Below are positions 8,445 through 16,438 of a stretch of DNA of 34,105 nucleotides, piece by piece. The notes under the pieces are model-generated. The model saw nothing but the letters and a program-made list of their open reading frames with translations. It searched no databases and was not told the origin of the DNA. The stretch comes from Ignavibacteria bacterium CG1_02_37_35 (GTDB taxonomy: Bacteria; Bacteroidota; Ignavibacteria; Ignavibacteriales; Ignavibacteriaceae). The DNA is taken from positions 1 through 34,105 of the forward strand of contig MNVA01000242.1 of the NCBI GenBank assembly GCA_001871325.1. Reading direction: 5' to 3'. Within the stretch, counting starts at the first letter, position 1, and every line of letters begins with the position of its first letter. The translations under genes and the position numbers were made by a program.

Positions 8445-8930
8445 ATGGCACATTTCATTACACAACAAGACGCAGATTTTTTCTTTGGGATGGAAAAATT
8501 TCCAGAGTATGACCAAGAATATCAATTCCCTCATTCAGGTGAAAAGTTGGTCATTTCTTTTATTTCTGCCGACAAGCGTGAGAAATTTTTATTTGACCTT
8601 TATCGCGGAAGCATTAAGATAACAAAAGTAGTTTATCAAAATAGAGTTAGAAAAGCGTATATTCTGAGAAGATTGGATTTTGATGGCGCCCCACATCCAA
8701 ATCCCGAAGTTGAAACTGTTCCATTACCGATACTTGAACTCTACAATGGAAAAGAAATTCCTTCTCCTCATTTACATTTATATGTTGAAGGTTTTGGAGA
8801 AAGGTGGGCAGTTCCTGCGGAATTATTATTGCCGCTTGACGGAAAAGATATTTATGAAATTATGGAGGATTTTTTCAGATATTGCAATGTAAAACAACTA
8901 CCGAAGATTATAAAAACATTATTGATATGA
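8445..8930 (+). CDS. DUF6978-like small protein between mod and res
   Basis: 161 residues, ATG two bases after the mod stop. No signal peptide or membrane segment. The conserved-looking core is FLFDLYRGSIKITKVVYQNR, then RRLDFDGAPHPNPE, then SPHLHLYVEGFGERWAVP. The HPNPE and PHLHLY blocks match my memory of the DUF6978 family, a group of small proteins of unknown function that tend to sit beside DUF1828 genes. The stop codon overlaps the start of the next gene (ATGA, 8927-8930), so the two are translationally coupled. It is not a known subunit of type III restriction systems. The His-rich motifs might bind metal or nucleotide, but that is a guess. The family call rests on recall of motifs, not on a search. 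Confidence 0.7.
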   Translation: MAHFITQQDADFFFGMEKFPEYDQEYQFPHSGEKLVISFISADKREKFLFDLYRGSIKITKVVYQNRVRKAYILRRLDFDGAPHPNPEVETVPLPILELYNGKEIPSPHLHLYVEGFGERWAVPAELLLPLDGKDIYEIMEDFFRYCNVKQLPKIIKTLLI

Positions 8931-9676
8931 AAGACCTAATTGAATCATACATCAGTTGGTTGAAACAAAAAATCAACTATAAAGAAATAAACGGCTATTA
9001 TGAAGTAACTACTCCGTTTGTAAATCATATCAATGATTATATTCAGTTCTATCTGAAACGTGATGATAGAGACTATATTTATATGACAGATGACGGAGAA
9101 ACTCTAAATAATCTTGAAATGGCTGGAGTGGATATATCCACCCCTGCAAGAAAAAGAGAATTAGATTCTATCCTTAATGGTTTTGGCGTGATTATAAATG
9201 GCAATGAGTTGACAATCAAGGCGACACCGTCAACATTTCCAATGCGAAAACATAATTATTTGCAAGCGTTAATGGCAGTTGATGATCTGCATATTATTGC
9301 TTCACCTAAAGTAGAATCATTCTTTTTAGAAGATGTAACTAATTTTCTTCAACAAAATAATATTCGATTTTCTCCAAATATTATTCTTCAAGGTAAAAGT
9401 TCTTTTCAGCATAAGTTTGATTTTTTAATTCCTTCTTCTGAAAAAGCTCTCGAACGAATTATCAAAGCAGTTTCAAGTCCCAAGAAGCAAAATATTATCG
9501 CTCACCTTTTTGCTTTTGAAGATACCAAGCAAGCACGTAACAACGAGGGAATAATGATATTGAATGATTTGGAAAAAGAAATTGCTCCTGAAGTTACTCA
9601 GGCAATCGCCGAATACGGCATATATGATTTTTCGTGGACAAAGCGTGATGAATTAAAAGAAAAATTAGTAGCATAG
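8927..9676 (+). CDS. DUF1828-DUF1829 two-domain protein between mod and res
   Basis: 249 residues from ATG 8927, which shares ATGA with the preceding stop; an upstream TTG at 8882 is in frame but would overlap the previous gene by ~48 bases, so I reject it. The N-terminal half (YYEVTTPFVNHINDYIQFYL, YIYMTDDGETLNNLEMAG, STFPMRKHNYLQALMAVDDL) is DUF1828. The C-terminal half (NNIRFSPNIILQGKSSFQHKFDFLIP ... FDFSW-type end) is DUF1829. Both are uncharacterised families found in mobile and plasmid contexts. It is followed by res after five bases. Its position inside an operon for restriction suggests an accessory or control role, or a separate small defence or toxin-antitoxin-like pair with the DUF6978-like gene. 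No catalytic motif is obvious to me. Confidence 0.8.
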   Translation: MKDLIESYISWLKQKINYKEINGYYEVTTPFVNHINDYIQFYLKRDDRDYIYMTDDGETLNNLEMAGVDISTPARKRELDSILNGFGVIINGNELTIKATPSTFPMRKHNYLQALMAVDDLHIIASPKVESFFLEDVTNFLQQNNIRFSPNIILQGKSSFQHKFDFLIPSSEKALERIIKAVSSPKKQNIIAHLFAFEDTKQARNNEGIMILNDLEKEIAPEVTQAIAEYGIYDFSWTKRDELKEKLVA

Positions 9677-9681
9677 CACTG

Positions 9682-12366
9682 ATGAAACTCCACTTCGATA
9701 GCAAACAGCAATTTCAGTTAGAAGCGGTTAAAGCCATCACTGATATTTTTGAAGGACAATCTTTAAGCAGCGGTGACTTTGAATTTTCAATCGAACAACC
9801 CGGCGCGTTACTTACAGAAAACGGCTTCGGCAACAAGATTGACTTTTCCCACCTTGACCAATTGACAGAAAATATTCAGCGTGTTCAGAAAAATAACGGC
9901 TTGAAAATTTCAACTAAAGATGAAATAATAAACAACGGCTGGAATTTTTCTATCGAAATGGAAACAGGCACAGGAAAAACGTATGTCTATCTCCGCACCA
10001 TTTATAAACTGAATAAACTTTACGGTTTTAAGAAATTTGTTATCGTTGTTCCTTCGGTTGCCATTCGTGAAGGCGTAATGAAAAATCTTGAAATAACAGA
10101 AGAACATTTTCAAAATCTTTACGACAAAGTTCCGGTTACCGCAAATGTTTATGATAGTAAAAAAGTTTCCAATTTAAGAGGTTTTTCCTCTGCGAATACT
10201 ATTCAGATATTGGTAATTAATATTGATTCCTTCGCAAAAGATGAAAATATAATCAACAAGCCGAACGATAAACTCACCGGCAAAAAACCTGTTGAGTTTA
10301 TTCAAAGCTGTAAACCTATTGTCATTGTAGACGAACCGCAGAATATGGAAACGGAAATCCGCAAGCGGGCAATTGCAAATTTAAGTCCGCTTTGCACGCT
10401 TCGCTATTCTGCAACACACACGAACCTTTACAACCTGATGTATTCGCTCAATCCGGTTAAAGCGTATGATTTGGGTTTAGTGAAACAGATAGAGGTTGAT
10501 TCTGTTGTAAGTGAAAATGATTTTAACTCTCCTTTTCTTCAATTAGAAAATATCACCCGTACCGGAAATACGATTAAAGCAAAAGTAAAAATTGATGTGA
10601 CCGCAAAAGATGGAATAAAAAGAAAATCCGTTACGGCAAGCGGAAAAAATCTTGATTTGTTCAAACTTTCAAATAGTAATGAAAGATATGATGGACTAAA
10701 AATTTATGAAATAGATTTTGGCAATGAGCAAATTGAACTTACCAATGGTATCGTTTTGAAAAAGGGTGAGACGCAAGGGGGAATGAACGATGAAGTTATG
10801 CGTTTTATGATTGTTAAAACCGTCGAAGAACATCTCAAAAAAGAAAAGCATTATTTAGAAAAAGGAATAAAAGTTCTTTCGCTTTTCTTTATTGACAAAG
10901 TTAAAAACTATCGCGAATATGATTCCACCGGAAACCCGGTTAAAGGAAAGTTTGCCCTCTGGTTTGAAGAAATTTATCAAAAAGAAATTTCTAAACCTCT
11001 TTATAAAAACCTAGCCCCTTATCCGGTTGCCGATATTCATAACGGTTATTTTTCGCAAGACAATAAAGGAAGGGTAAAAGATACCGGCGGAGAAACACAA
11101 TTAGATGATGATACCTACAAGTTGATAATGCAGGATAAAGAAAAACTGCTCGATGTTAATGTCCCTCTTCGCTTTATATTCAGCCATTCTGCTTTGCGCG
11201 AAGGCTGGGACAATCCCAATGTCTTTCAGATCTGCACCTTGAACGAAACAAAATCCGAAATAAAAAAACGTCAGGAAATTGGCAGAGGGCTGCGGTTGTC
11301 TGTTAATCAGGACGGGCAAAGAATTTTCGACCCCAACATAAATAAATTGACGGTTGTTGCAAATGAACGGTATGAAGATTTTGCAAAAGCATTACAGAAA
11401 GAAATTCAGGAAGATTGCGGTGTTGATTTTTCGGGCAGAACAAAAAACAAAAACGACAAGAAGAAAGTAAACTATAGAAAAGGATTTGAAGCCGACCCTA
11501 AGTTTTTACAGATTTGGGAAAAGATACGGTTTCATACAAAATACAGCGTTCATTACGATACCGATAAACTTATAACGCTTGCTGCTAATGCGGTGAGTAA
11601 AATGGACGAAACGAAAAAGCCAACCATCAGGTCAACCAAGAAAAAGATTTTAATTACTGATGAAGGTGTGGGTGGTCAATTTGTCAGCGACAGTGCAAAT
11701 GATGATTACGGTATTCCATTTGAGATCCCCGATATGCTGGCTTACATACAAAGTAAAACAGAATTAACTCGAAACACCATTTTAGAAATATTGAAAAATT
11801 CAGAACGGTTAAAAGAGTTATTGCTTAATCCGCAGTTGTTTATGGATAATGCTGTTGCGATAATCAAAGACGAATTACATCAGTTAATGATTGACGGAAT
11901 TAAATATGAAAAAATCGGTAACAAAGTTTATGAAATGACTTTGTTTGACGACAGCGATTTTGAAATTTATCTCGATGACTTTACGCATATTGTTGGCAAA
12001 GAAGCAAGAACAGAGGAAGAAAAGAAATTTGCAATAGATAAAACGATTTACGAAAATTATATTCCTCTTGATTCAAAAGTAGAAAGTGACTTTGCCAAAG
12101 ATTGTGAGAGCAGTGAACAAATTGAATTCTATTTCAAACTTCCTTATTGGTTTAAGATAAATACTCCTATCGGGACATATAATCCTGATTGGGCTATTGT
12201 AAAAAAAGGTGAAAAGAAAATCTACTTTGTTGCAGAAACCAAATCAGCCGGTCAGGAATTGCGAGGAAGTGAAAAACTAAAAATTGAATGTGGAAAAGCC
12301 CATTTCAAGAATTTTGAAGATGTTGTTTATCAAAGGGTTTATTCGGTTTCAGAATTGAATAATTGA
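9682..12366 (+). CDS. res: Type III restriction endonuclease subunit (Res)
   Basis: 894 residues; the ATP-dependent motor and nuclease partner of Mod. Superfamily-2 helicase motifs are in order: Walker A ETGTGKT at 94-100, motif II DEPQ at 217-220 (the type III form of DEAD), motif III SATHT at 243-247, motif V REGWDNPNVFQICTL and motif VI QEIGRGLRL from 531. The C-terminal nuclease shows PD-(D/E)xK residues: PD at 835-836 and ETK with E852 and K854 (VAETKSAGQELRG). All are intact, so the subunit should be functional. It is the last gene of the mod/DUF6978/DUF1828-1829/res operon, five bases after its neighbour. No clear terminator follows in the 91 bases before the convergent gene. Confidence 0.95.
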   Translation: MKLHFDSKQQFQLEAVKAITDIFEGQSLSSGDFEFSIEQPGALLTENGFGNKIDFSHLDQLTENIQRVQKNNGLKISTKDEIINNGWNFSIEMETGTGKTYVYLRTIYKLNKLYGFKKFVIVVPSVAIREGVMKNLEITEEHFQNLYDKVPVTANVYDSKKVSNLRGFSSANTIQILVINIDSFAKDENIINKPNDKLTGKKPVEFIQSCKPIVIVDEPQNMETEIRKRAIANLSPLCTLRYSATHTNLYNLMYSLNPVKAYDLGLVKQIEVDSVVSENDFNSPFLQLENITRTGNTIKAKVKIDVTAKDGIKRKSVTASGKNLDLFKLSNSNERYDGLKIYEIDFGNEQIELTNGIVLKKGETQGGMNDEVMRFMIVKTVEEHLKKEKHYLEKGIKVLSLFFIDKVKNYREYDSTGNPVKGKFALWFEEIYQKEISKPLYKNLAPYPVADIHNGYFSQDNKGRVKDTGGETQLDDDTYKLIMQDKEKLLDVNVPLRFIFSHSALREGWDNPNVFQICTLNETKSEIKKRQEIGRGLRLSVNQDGQRIFDPNINKLTVVANERYEDFAKALQKEIQEDCGVDFSGRTKNKNDKKKVNYRKGFEADPKFLQIWEKIRFHTKYSVHYDTDKLITLAANAVSKMDETKKPTIRSTKKKILITDEGVGGQFVSDSANDDYGIPFEIPDMLAYIQSKTELTRNTILEILKNSERLKELLLNPQLFMDNAVAIIKDELHQLMIDGIKYEKIGNKVYEMTLFDDSDFEIYLDDFTHIVGKEARTEEEKKFAIDKTIYENYIPLDSKVESDFAKDCESSEQIEFYFKLPYWFKINTPIGTYNPDWAIVKKGEKKIYFVAETKSAGQELRGSEKLKIECGKAHFKNFEDVVYQRVYSVSELNN

Positions 12367-12457
12367 TTTTTACTTTCCCGCATTTGTAAATACATTTCCA
12401 AAGTTCACAACCAAATATTTTACCTGCCTTGCCGTCAAGCCGGGGAAAACAGCGAGT

Positions 12458-14380
12458 TTACTTCGCTTGTTCAAGCTGCATTTTCATTTGTGCTGCACCG
12501 GGGAAATTTCTTTCCACTTCTAAACACTTATTTACAAACAAAAGAGCGTTGGCGTAATCTTTCTTTTTTACAAACACACCGGAGAGGTTCCAGAGTAATT
12601 GTGCATCTCTCGAATTAAACGAAAAACTTTCCTTTAAATAGCGCAAAGCAAGATCATCATTATTGTTAAAAAGATTGATCGTTCCCAACCATTTTGTACA
12701 AAACGCATCAGGCTGCAAACGGTAGTATTTCTCCAGATAGCTGTAGGCTTCGGAATATTTTTGTGATTCCAACAAGACTTGTACAACTTTTTCATACAAC
12801 CCTATCGTGTAAGGAAATTGACCGATCAAAGCAGAATACTCGTTCATAAATCCGGTGTAGTTTTTTTGTCCCAGATAATAAGTTGCGAGTTTTTTATGCG
12901 CCAATTCCCAGTAATAATTTTGTTCAACCACTTTGTAGGCAAGGGAATCGTTGAAATCCGTAAACTTTACAAAATCGAGCAGTTTTTTGCTCCTGCCGTC
13001 TTTGTTAAAAGGGAAATCTCCTTTAAGTGAAAGAAGCCGGTAGTTTGCTATGGTAGAATCTAAACGTGAGAAAGGAAAATTCTTAACCACAAGCGCATGT
13101 TGTTCTTCATCAGAAATATTTATTTTCTCCGCGCTCGGCTGAAAATTATTCTTCTCCATCGCTTCAAAAAACAATTTACCGAATATCTGGTATCCGTGCA
13201 GTGTTGGATGAAGATGGTCAACCATTAAATTATTGCCGACAATATCATTTTCACTTTCGTTGTTGAAAGCTGATTCAAAATCAACAAGAGGAATTTGGTT
13301 ACGTCCCGCAAGTTCTTTGATAATATCATTCATCTCTTCTGGTGCGCGGAAGCGCAAAGCATCCAACTCTTTCGCTTTGATGAAAAGTTTTTTGGCTTCC
13401 ACTGCATTTCCATTTTTCAGAGACTCTTGAGCTAACTTAAAGTAATTGTCGGCGGACTCACTTTCTTTTTCATTGATCGAAATGAACGGCGGTTGATCTT
13501 TCAAATTTGATGTGAGCGTTCCCATTATTAACGGAACATTTTTCTCTTTTATCATTTGAATAATATCGGAAAGTTCTCCTTCAAATTGAGTTAATCCGGC
13601 TTGATATAATTTTGATTTATACGGCACCAAATTATTACTTGCCATCCGCGCCATTAACGTTGCGCCGTTATCTTTTCCTTTCCCCTTAAACCAAAACGAA
13701 ACAGTATTGAACATATTTCTTAAAAGCTGAACCGTTTTGAACTCGTTCAAATAAAGCATTGCGCTTACCATAGTTTTGTTTCCGGCAAACAACGACTGCG
13801 AAGCCGCGCCAAAAACGCCATAGTATTCGTTATGTCCAACATAAAGCAAGATCAGATCGGGGTCTTGTTTCAATATTTCCGGCAGCATATCTTTTATCAC
13901 AATCGAATTTATTGCCGCCATGCTGACGTTCACGACTTCAATATTTTGCTTCGGATAAACCAACTGAAGACGGTCACGAATGTAACGGGAATAAGAACCG
14001 GTCGGTTCATACGGGAAACCCGCGGCGCTGCTTTCTCCAAGAACAAACACACGGAATGTTCCCGGCTTTTTTACCGCATCAAAAGGATCGAAGATGGAAG
14101 AAGGAATTCCCTTTGTGGTAAGAAAATATTTTGATGCGACTTCGATATTAAGGACCAACTTTCCCGGAAGTTCGGGATGATAGGGGATCCATGTTTCAAT
14201 ATTTCTTCCGTAATTAAACGTGCGGAGTGTAAATTCAAGCAGAATTATTACGATGACAGGAAGCAGGAACGGTACCGCATAAAACCATTTCGGCGGTTTC
14301 CGCTCGTTTTCTACTTTAGGAGTTTTTAGCTCCGGTTTCTTCTCATTTACTTTTAGATTTTTATTAACATTTTTTTTCAA
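12458..14380 (-). CDS. Membrane-anchored SGNH/GDSL-type hydrolase with TPR domain
   Basis: 640 residues. A Lys-rich cytoplasmic start is followed by one transmembrane segment at about 32-50, then an SGNH domain: block I is GESSAAG with Ser117 (Glu replaces the Asp of GDS), block III is GHNE at 182-185, and block V is DHLHP with D388 and H391. A helical, TPR-like insert lies at about 310-345 inside the hydrolase, and several TPR-like repeats fill about 490-640. Such proteins are usually ester hydrolases or acetyl-transfer/removal enzymes acting on envelope polysaccharides; the substrate is unknown here. The start is a TTG preceded by GAGG at good spacing; no earlier ATG exists in frame. It is divergent from the foldase gene at 14476, with a 95-base shared upstream region. 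Confidence 0.8.
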   Translation of the reverse strand: MKKNVNKNLKVNEKKPELKTPKVENERKPPKWFYAVPFLLPVIVIILLEFTLRTFNYGRNIETWIPYHPELPGKLVLNIEVASKYFLTTKGIPSSIFDPFDAVKKPGTFRVFVLGESSAAGFPYEPTGSYSRYIRDRLQLVYPKQNIEVVNVSMAAINSIVIKDMLPEILKQDPDLILLYVGHNEYYGVFGAASQSLFAGNKTMVSAMLYLNEFKTVQLLRNMFNTVSFWFKGKGKDNGATLMARMASNNLVPYKSKLYQAGLTQFEGELSDIIQMIKEKNVPLIMGTLTSNLKDQPPFISINEKESESADNYFKLAQESLKNGNAVEAKKLFIKAKELDALRFRAPEEMNDIIKELAGRNQIPLVDFESAFNNESENDIVGNNLMVDHLHPTLHGYQIFGKLFFEAMEKNNFQPSAEKINISDEEQHALVVKNFPFSRLDSTIANYRLLSLKGDFPFNKDGRSKKLLDFVKFTDFNDSLAYKVVEQNYYWELAHKKLATYYLGQKNYTGFMNEYSALIGQFPYTIGLYEKVVQVLLESQKYSEAYSYLEKYYRLQPDAFCTKWLGTINLFNNNDDLALRYLKESFSFNSRDAQLLWNLSGVFVKKKDYANALLFVNKCLEVERNFPGAAQMKMQLEQAK

Positions 14381-14475
14381 GTGAGCCTCAAATATTTTGC
14401 ATCGGGATTAAAAACACCTTTAATTTGGTAAAAAATTATTTGTAACTTTAGGCAGTCAATCACGAAAGATAGTAC

Positions 14476-16302
14476 ATGATCAAATACGTTATTCTCCTTT
14501 TCAGCATAAGTTTCATCATGCAAACAAAAGCGCAAACTGATGATGAAGTTATCGCAAAAATAGGAAATATTCCGGTTACGAGGAAAGAATTCATCCAACG
14601 ATATGAAATGATTCCGCAGCTTGACCGGCAGATGAAGGGGATTACTCCCCAGTTAAAAGAGGAATTCCTTTACGGGATAATTTTTGAAAAATTATTTGCA
14701 CAAGCCGCGCTTGAACATCGGCTCGACACTGTTGAAATAACTTCATACAGCATCCACGAATTTGAAAAAATGTTCGTGCGAGATGCTCTCTACAATAAAG
14801 AAGTTGCCGAAAAAGCGAAAGGAAAAGCGCAGCAGCTTCTTGCGGATTATTTTTCCAACGCAACAAAAGTTTTCGCACGCGCTTTATATTCTCCAAATGA
14901 AAAAGAGATCAATAACTATTCATCTCTCTTATCGAAAGGTTTACCATTCGATAGTTTGATGGTTGAGCTGCCGGAACAATCAAAAGATACGCTCGCGTTT
15001 GAGATAGGGATGGAAGATGAAAGTTTGGAAAGGCAAATATTTTCACTTCCGGAACATGCCAATACTCTTCCAATACATTTTGAAGACGGCTGGTATATTT
15101 ATCATATCGTTAAAAGATATGAGCCAATCTTGGCGAAATCACAAGGCTGGGAAAGTGAATACCAACAAATAAAAAAAGTCGCCCGCCGAAGAGCGGAAAG
15201 AGAATATTTTGTAAAGTATATGAAACAAATGTTCCTAAACAAAAAAATAGAGGCGAATGGTCTACTTTTGAAACTTTCTACCGATAAAATTGTTCTCTTA
15301 TTAGAGACAAAGGCAGCGGGCAAAAAAGATGATAAGGATAAACTTTATTTAAGTTCGGAAGATTTTTATACACTGGAAAAGTCAGAACTTGCCGATTCTC
15401 TCACCAAGGTTTTTGTTAAATTAGGGAAGAAGAATATTCCTTTAAAGAGTTTTATTCGCTTTTTGAATTTTGAAAATCCGGGGTTTACGTCATCGGAAAA
15501 AAGGGATGTTCTTTCTCTACTAAGCAGAAAGACAAGAGAGTTCATCGAGCGGGAAGTTCTTGCAGAAGAAGGTTACAAACAAAAGTTGGATCAAACGAAT
15601 GAAGTAAAAGAATCGCTTGGCATCTGGAAAGATTTTCTTCTTCATCAGGCAATGCAGGGAACTTTTCTTGATTCGGCAAAAGTTAGCGATGAGGAAGTTG
15701 CCGCATATTATGCAAAACGAAATTCAAAAAAAGAATCTCCTCCGCTGGTAAATATTATTGAAATCTTAACAAACAGCCTCGAAACCGTTGATACGGTTCT
15801 GCAAAAATTGAAAGAAGGAATTGATTTCAAAATACTTGCAAAACAGTATTCGCAAAGAGAACTGACAAAAGAAAACGACGGGGAATTCGGTTTATTTCCC
15901 ACAACTTCTTTTGGAGAGATTGGAAGGATTGCCGGTTTGCTTAAAATCGGCGAGATGTATGGACCTTTAAAAGTGCCGGAAGGATATTCAATATTTAAAT
16001 TGACGGATAAAAAAAATTCCAAGTTTTCTACCGACGAGGAATTTTCAATGATGAAAGAAAAACTTAAGCGTGATCTGGCATTTAACAAGCTGAGAAGTTC
16101 AATAATTCAATACTCTGTTGAACTGGCGCGGAAATATGGAATCACCATTAATGAAAATCTTTTAAAAGCCACCCCGGTAACAAATTTAAATTCGGTGATT
16201 TATCGTTATATTGGATTTGGAGGAAAAATCACCGCTGTGCCAATGATGACGCCTTTCACCGATTGGGTTGAGGAGTGGAAGAAAGTTAATACAGCCCCTT
16301 AA
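14476..16302 (+). CDS. Periplasmic peptidyl-prolyl isomerase, SurA/PpiD-like parvulin
   Basis: 608 residues with a signal peptide (MIKYVILLFSISFIMQTKAQ). Next comes the SurA-like N-terminal helical module beginning DEVIAKIGNIPVTRKEFIQRY. A parvulin-type rotamase domain spans roughly 421-520 (PPLVNIIEILTNSL ... DGEFGLFPTTSFGEIGRIAG ... YGPLKVPEGYSIFKL). The family assists folding of outer-membrane proteins in the periplasm, which suits a genome rich in barrels such as those at both ends of this window. A second rotamase-like segment may exist around 140-220 (FARALYSPNEKEIN ... FEDGWYIYHIVK), degenerate. The gene stands alone on this strand between divergent and repeat-bearing intergenic regions. 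Function is well supported at family level. Confidence 0.85.
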   Translation: MIKYVILLFSISFIMQTKAQTDDEVIAKIGNIPVTRKEFIQRYEMIPQLDRQMKGITPQLKEEFLYGIIFEKLFAQAALEHRLDTVEITSYSIHEFEKMFVRDALYNKEVAEKAKGKAQQLLADYFSNATKVFARALYSPNEKEINNYSSLLSKGLPFDSLMVELPEQSKDTLAFEIGMEDESLERQIFSLPEHANTLPIHFEDGWYIYHIVKRYEPILAKSQGWESEYQQIKKVARRRAEREYFVKYMKQMFLNKKIEANGLLLKLSTDKIVLLLETKAAGKKDDKDKLYLSSEDFYTLEKSELADSLTKVFVKLGKKNIPLKSFIRFLNFENPGFTSSEKRDVLSLLSRKTREFIEREVLAEEGYKQKLDQTNEVKESLGIWKDFLLHQAMQGTFLDSAKVSDEEVAAYYAKRNSKKESPPLVNIIEILTNSLETVDTVLQKLKEGIDFKILAKQYSQRELTKENDGEFGLFPTTSFGEIGRIAGLLKIGEMYGPLKVPEGYSIFKLTDKKNSKFSTDEEFSMMKEKLKRDLAFNKLRSSIIQYSVELARKYGITINENLLKATPVTNLNSVIYRYIGFGGKITAVPMMTPFTDWVEEWKKVNTAP

Positions 16303-16310
16303 AAGTTTTT

Positions 16311-16353
16311 AGTTATCAGTTATCAGTGGTCAGTTATCAGTGGTCAGTAGGTC
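16311..16353 (+). repeat. Heptamer tandem repeat (AGTTATC/AGTGGTC)
   Basis: Starting nine bases after the foldase stop, five exact-period 7-base units run AGTTATC, AGTTATC, AGTGGTC, AGTTATC, AGTGGTC, followed by a degenerate AGTAGGTC. It lies in the 136-base gap before the FAD oxidoreductase. The arrangement resembles the short tandemly repeated repetitive (STRR) heptamers described in cyanobacteria. Confidence 0.9.
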
Positions 16354-16438
16354 TTGTGAGGAATGTAATCTATAACCATTTCCCTAAGATATTTTCTCTA
16401 CAAGGAATGAAATTAACTTTAATACAAAATAAAAATTT

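Noticed and set aside
8882-8926. Upstream TTG start for the DUF1828-DUF1829 gene
   Set aside because: It would overlap the preceding gene by about 48 bases, while ATG 8927 gives a classic ATGA coupled start and a DUF1828-like N-terminus.
5929-12366. Island read as an inactive or decayed restriction system
   Set aside because: All Mod and Res motifs are intact and no frameshift or internal stop is seen, so there is no sequence evidence for decay despite the insertions.
12367-12457. Possible terminator between res and the convergent hydrolase gene
   Set aside because: Only an imperfect, bulged stem around 12449-12472 that overlaps the hydrolase 3' end, without a T run; too weak to report.
14443-14450. 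TAACTTTA as a -7 box for the foldase gene
   Set aside because: The last base departs from TTTG and no TTG lies 19-21 bases upstream.
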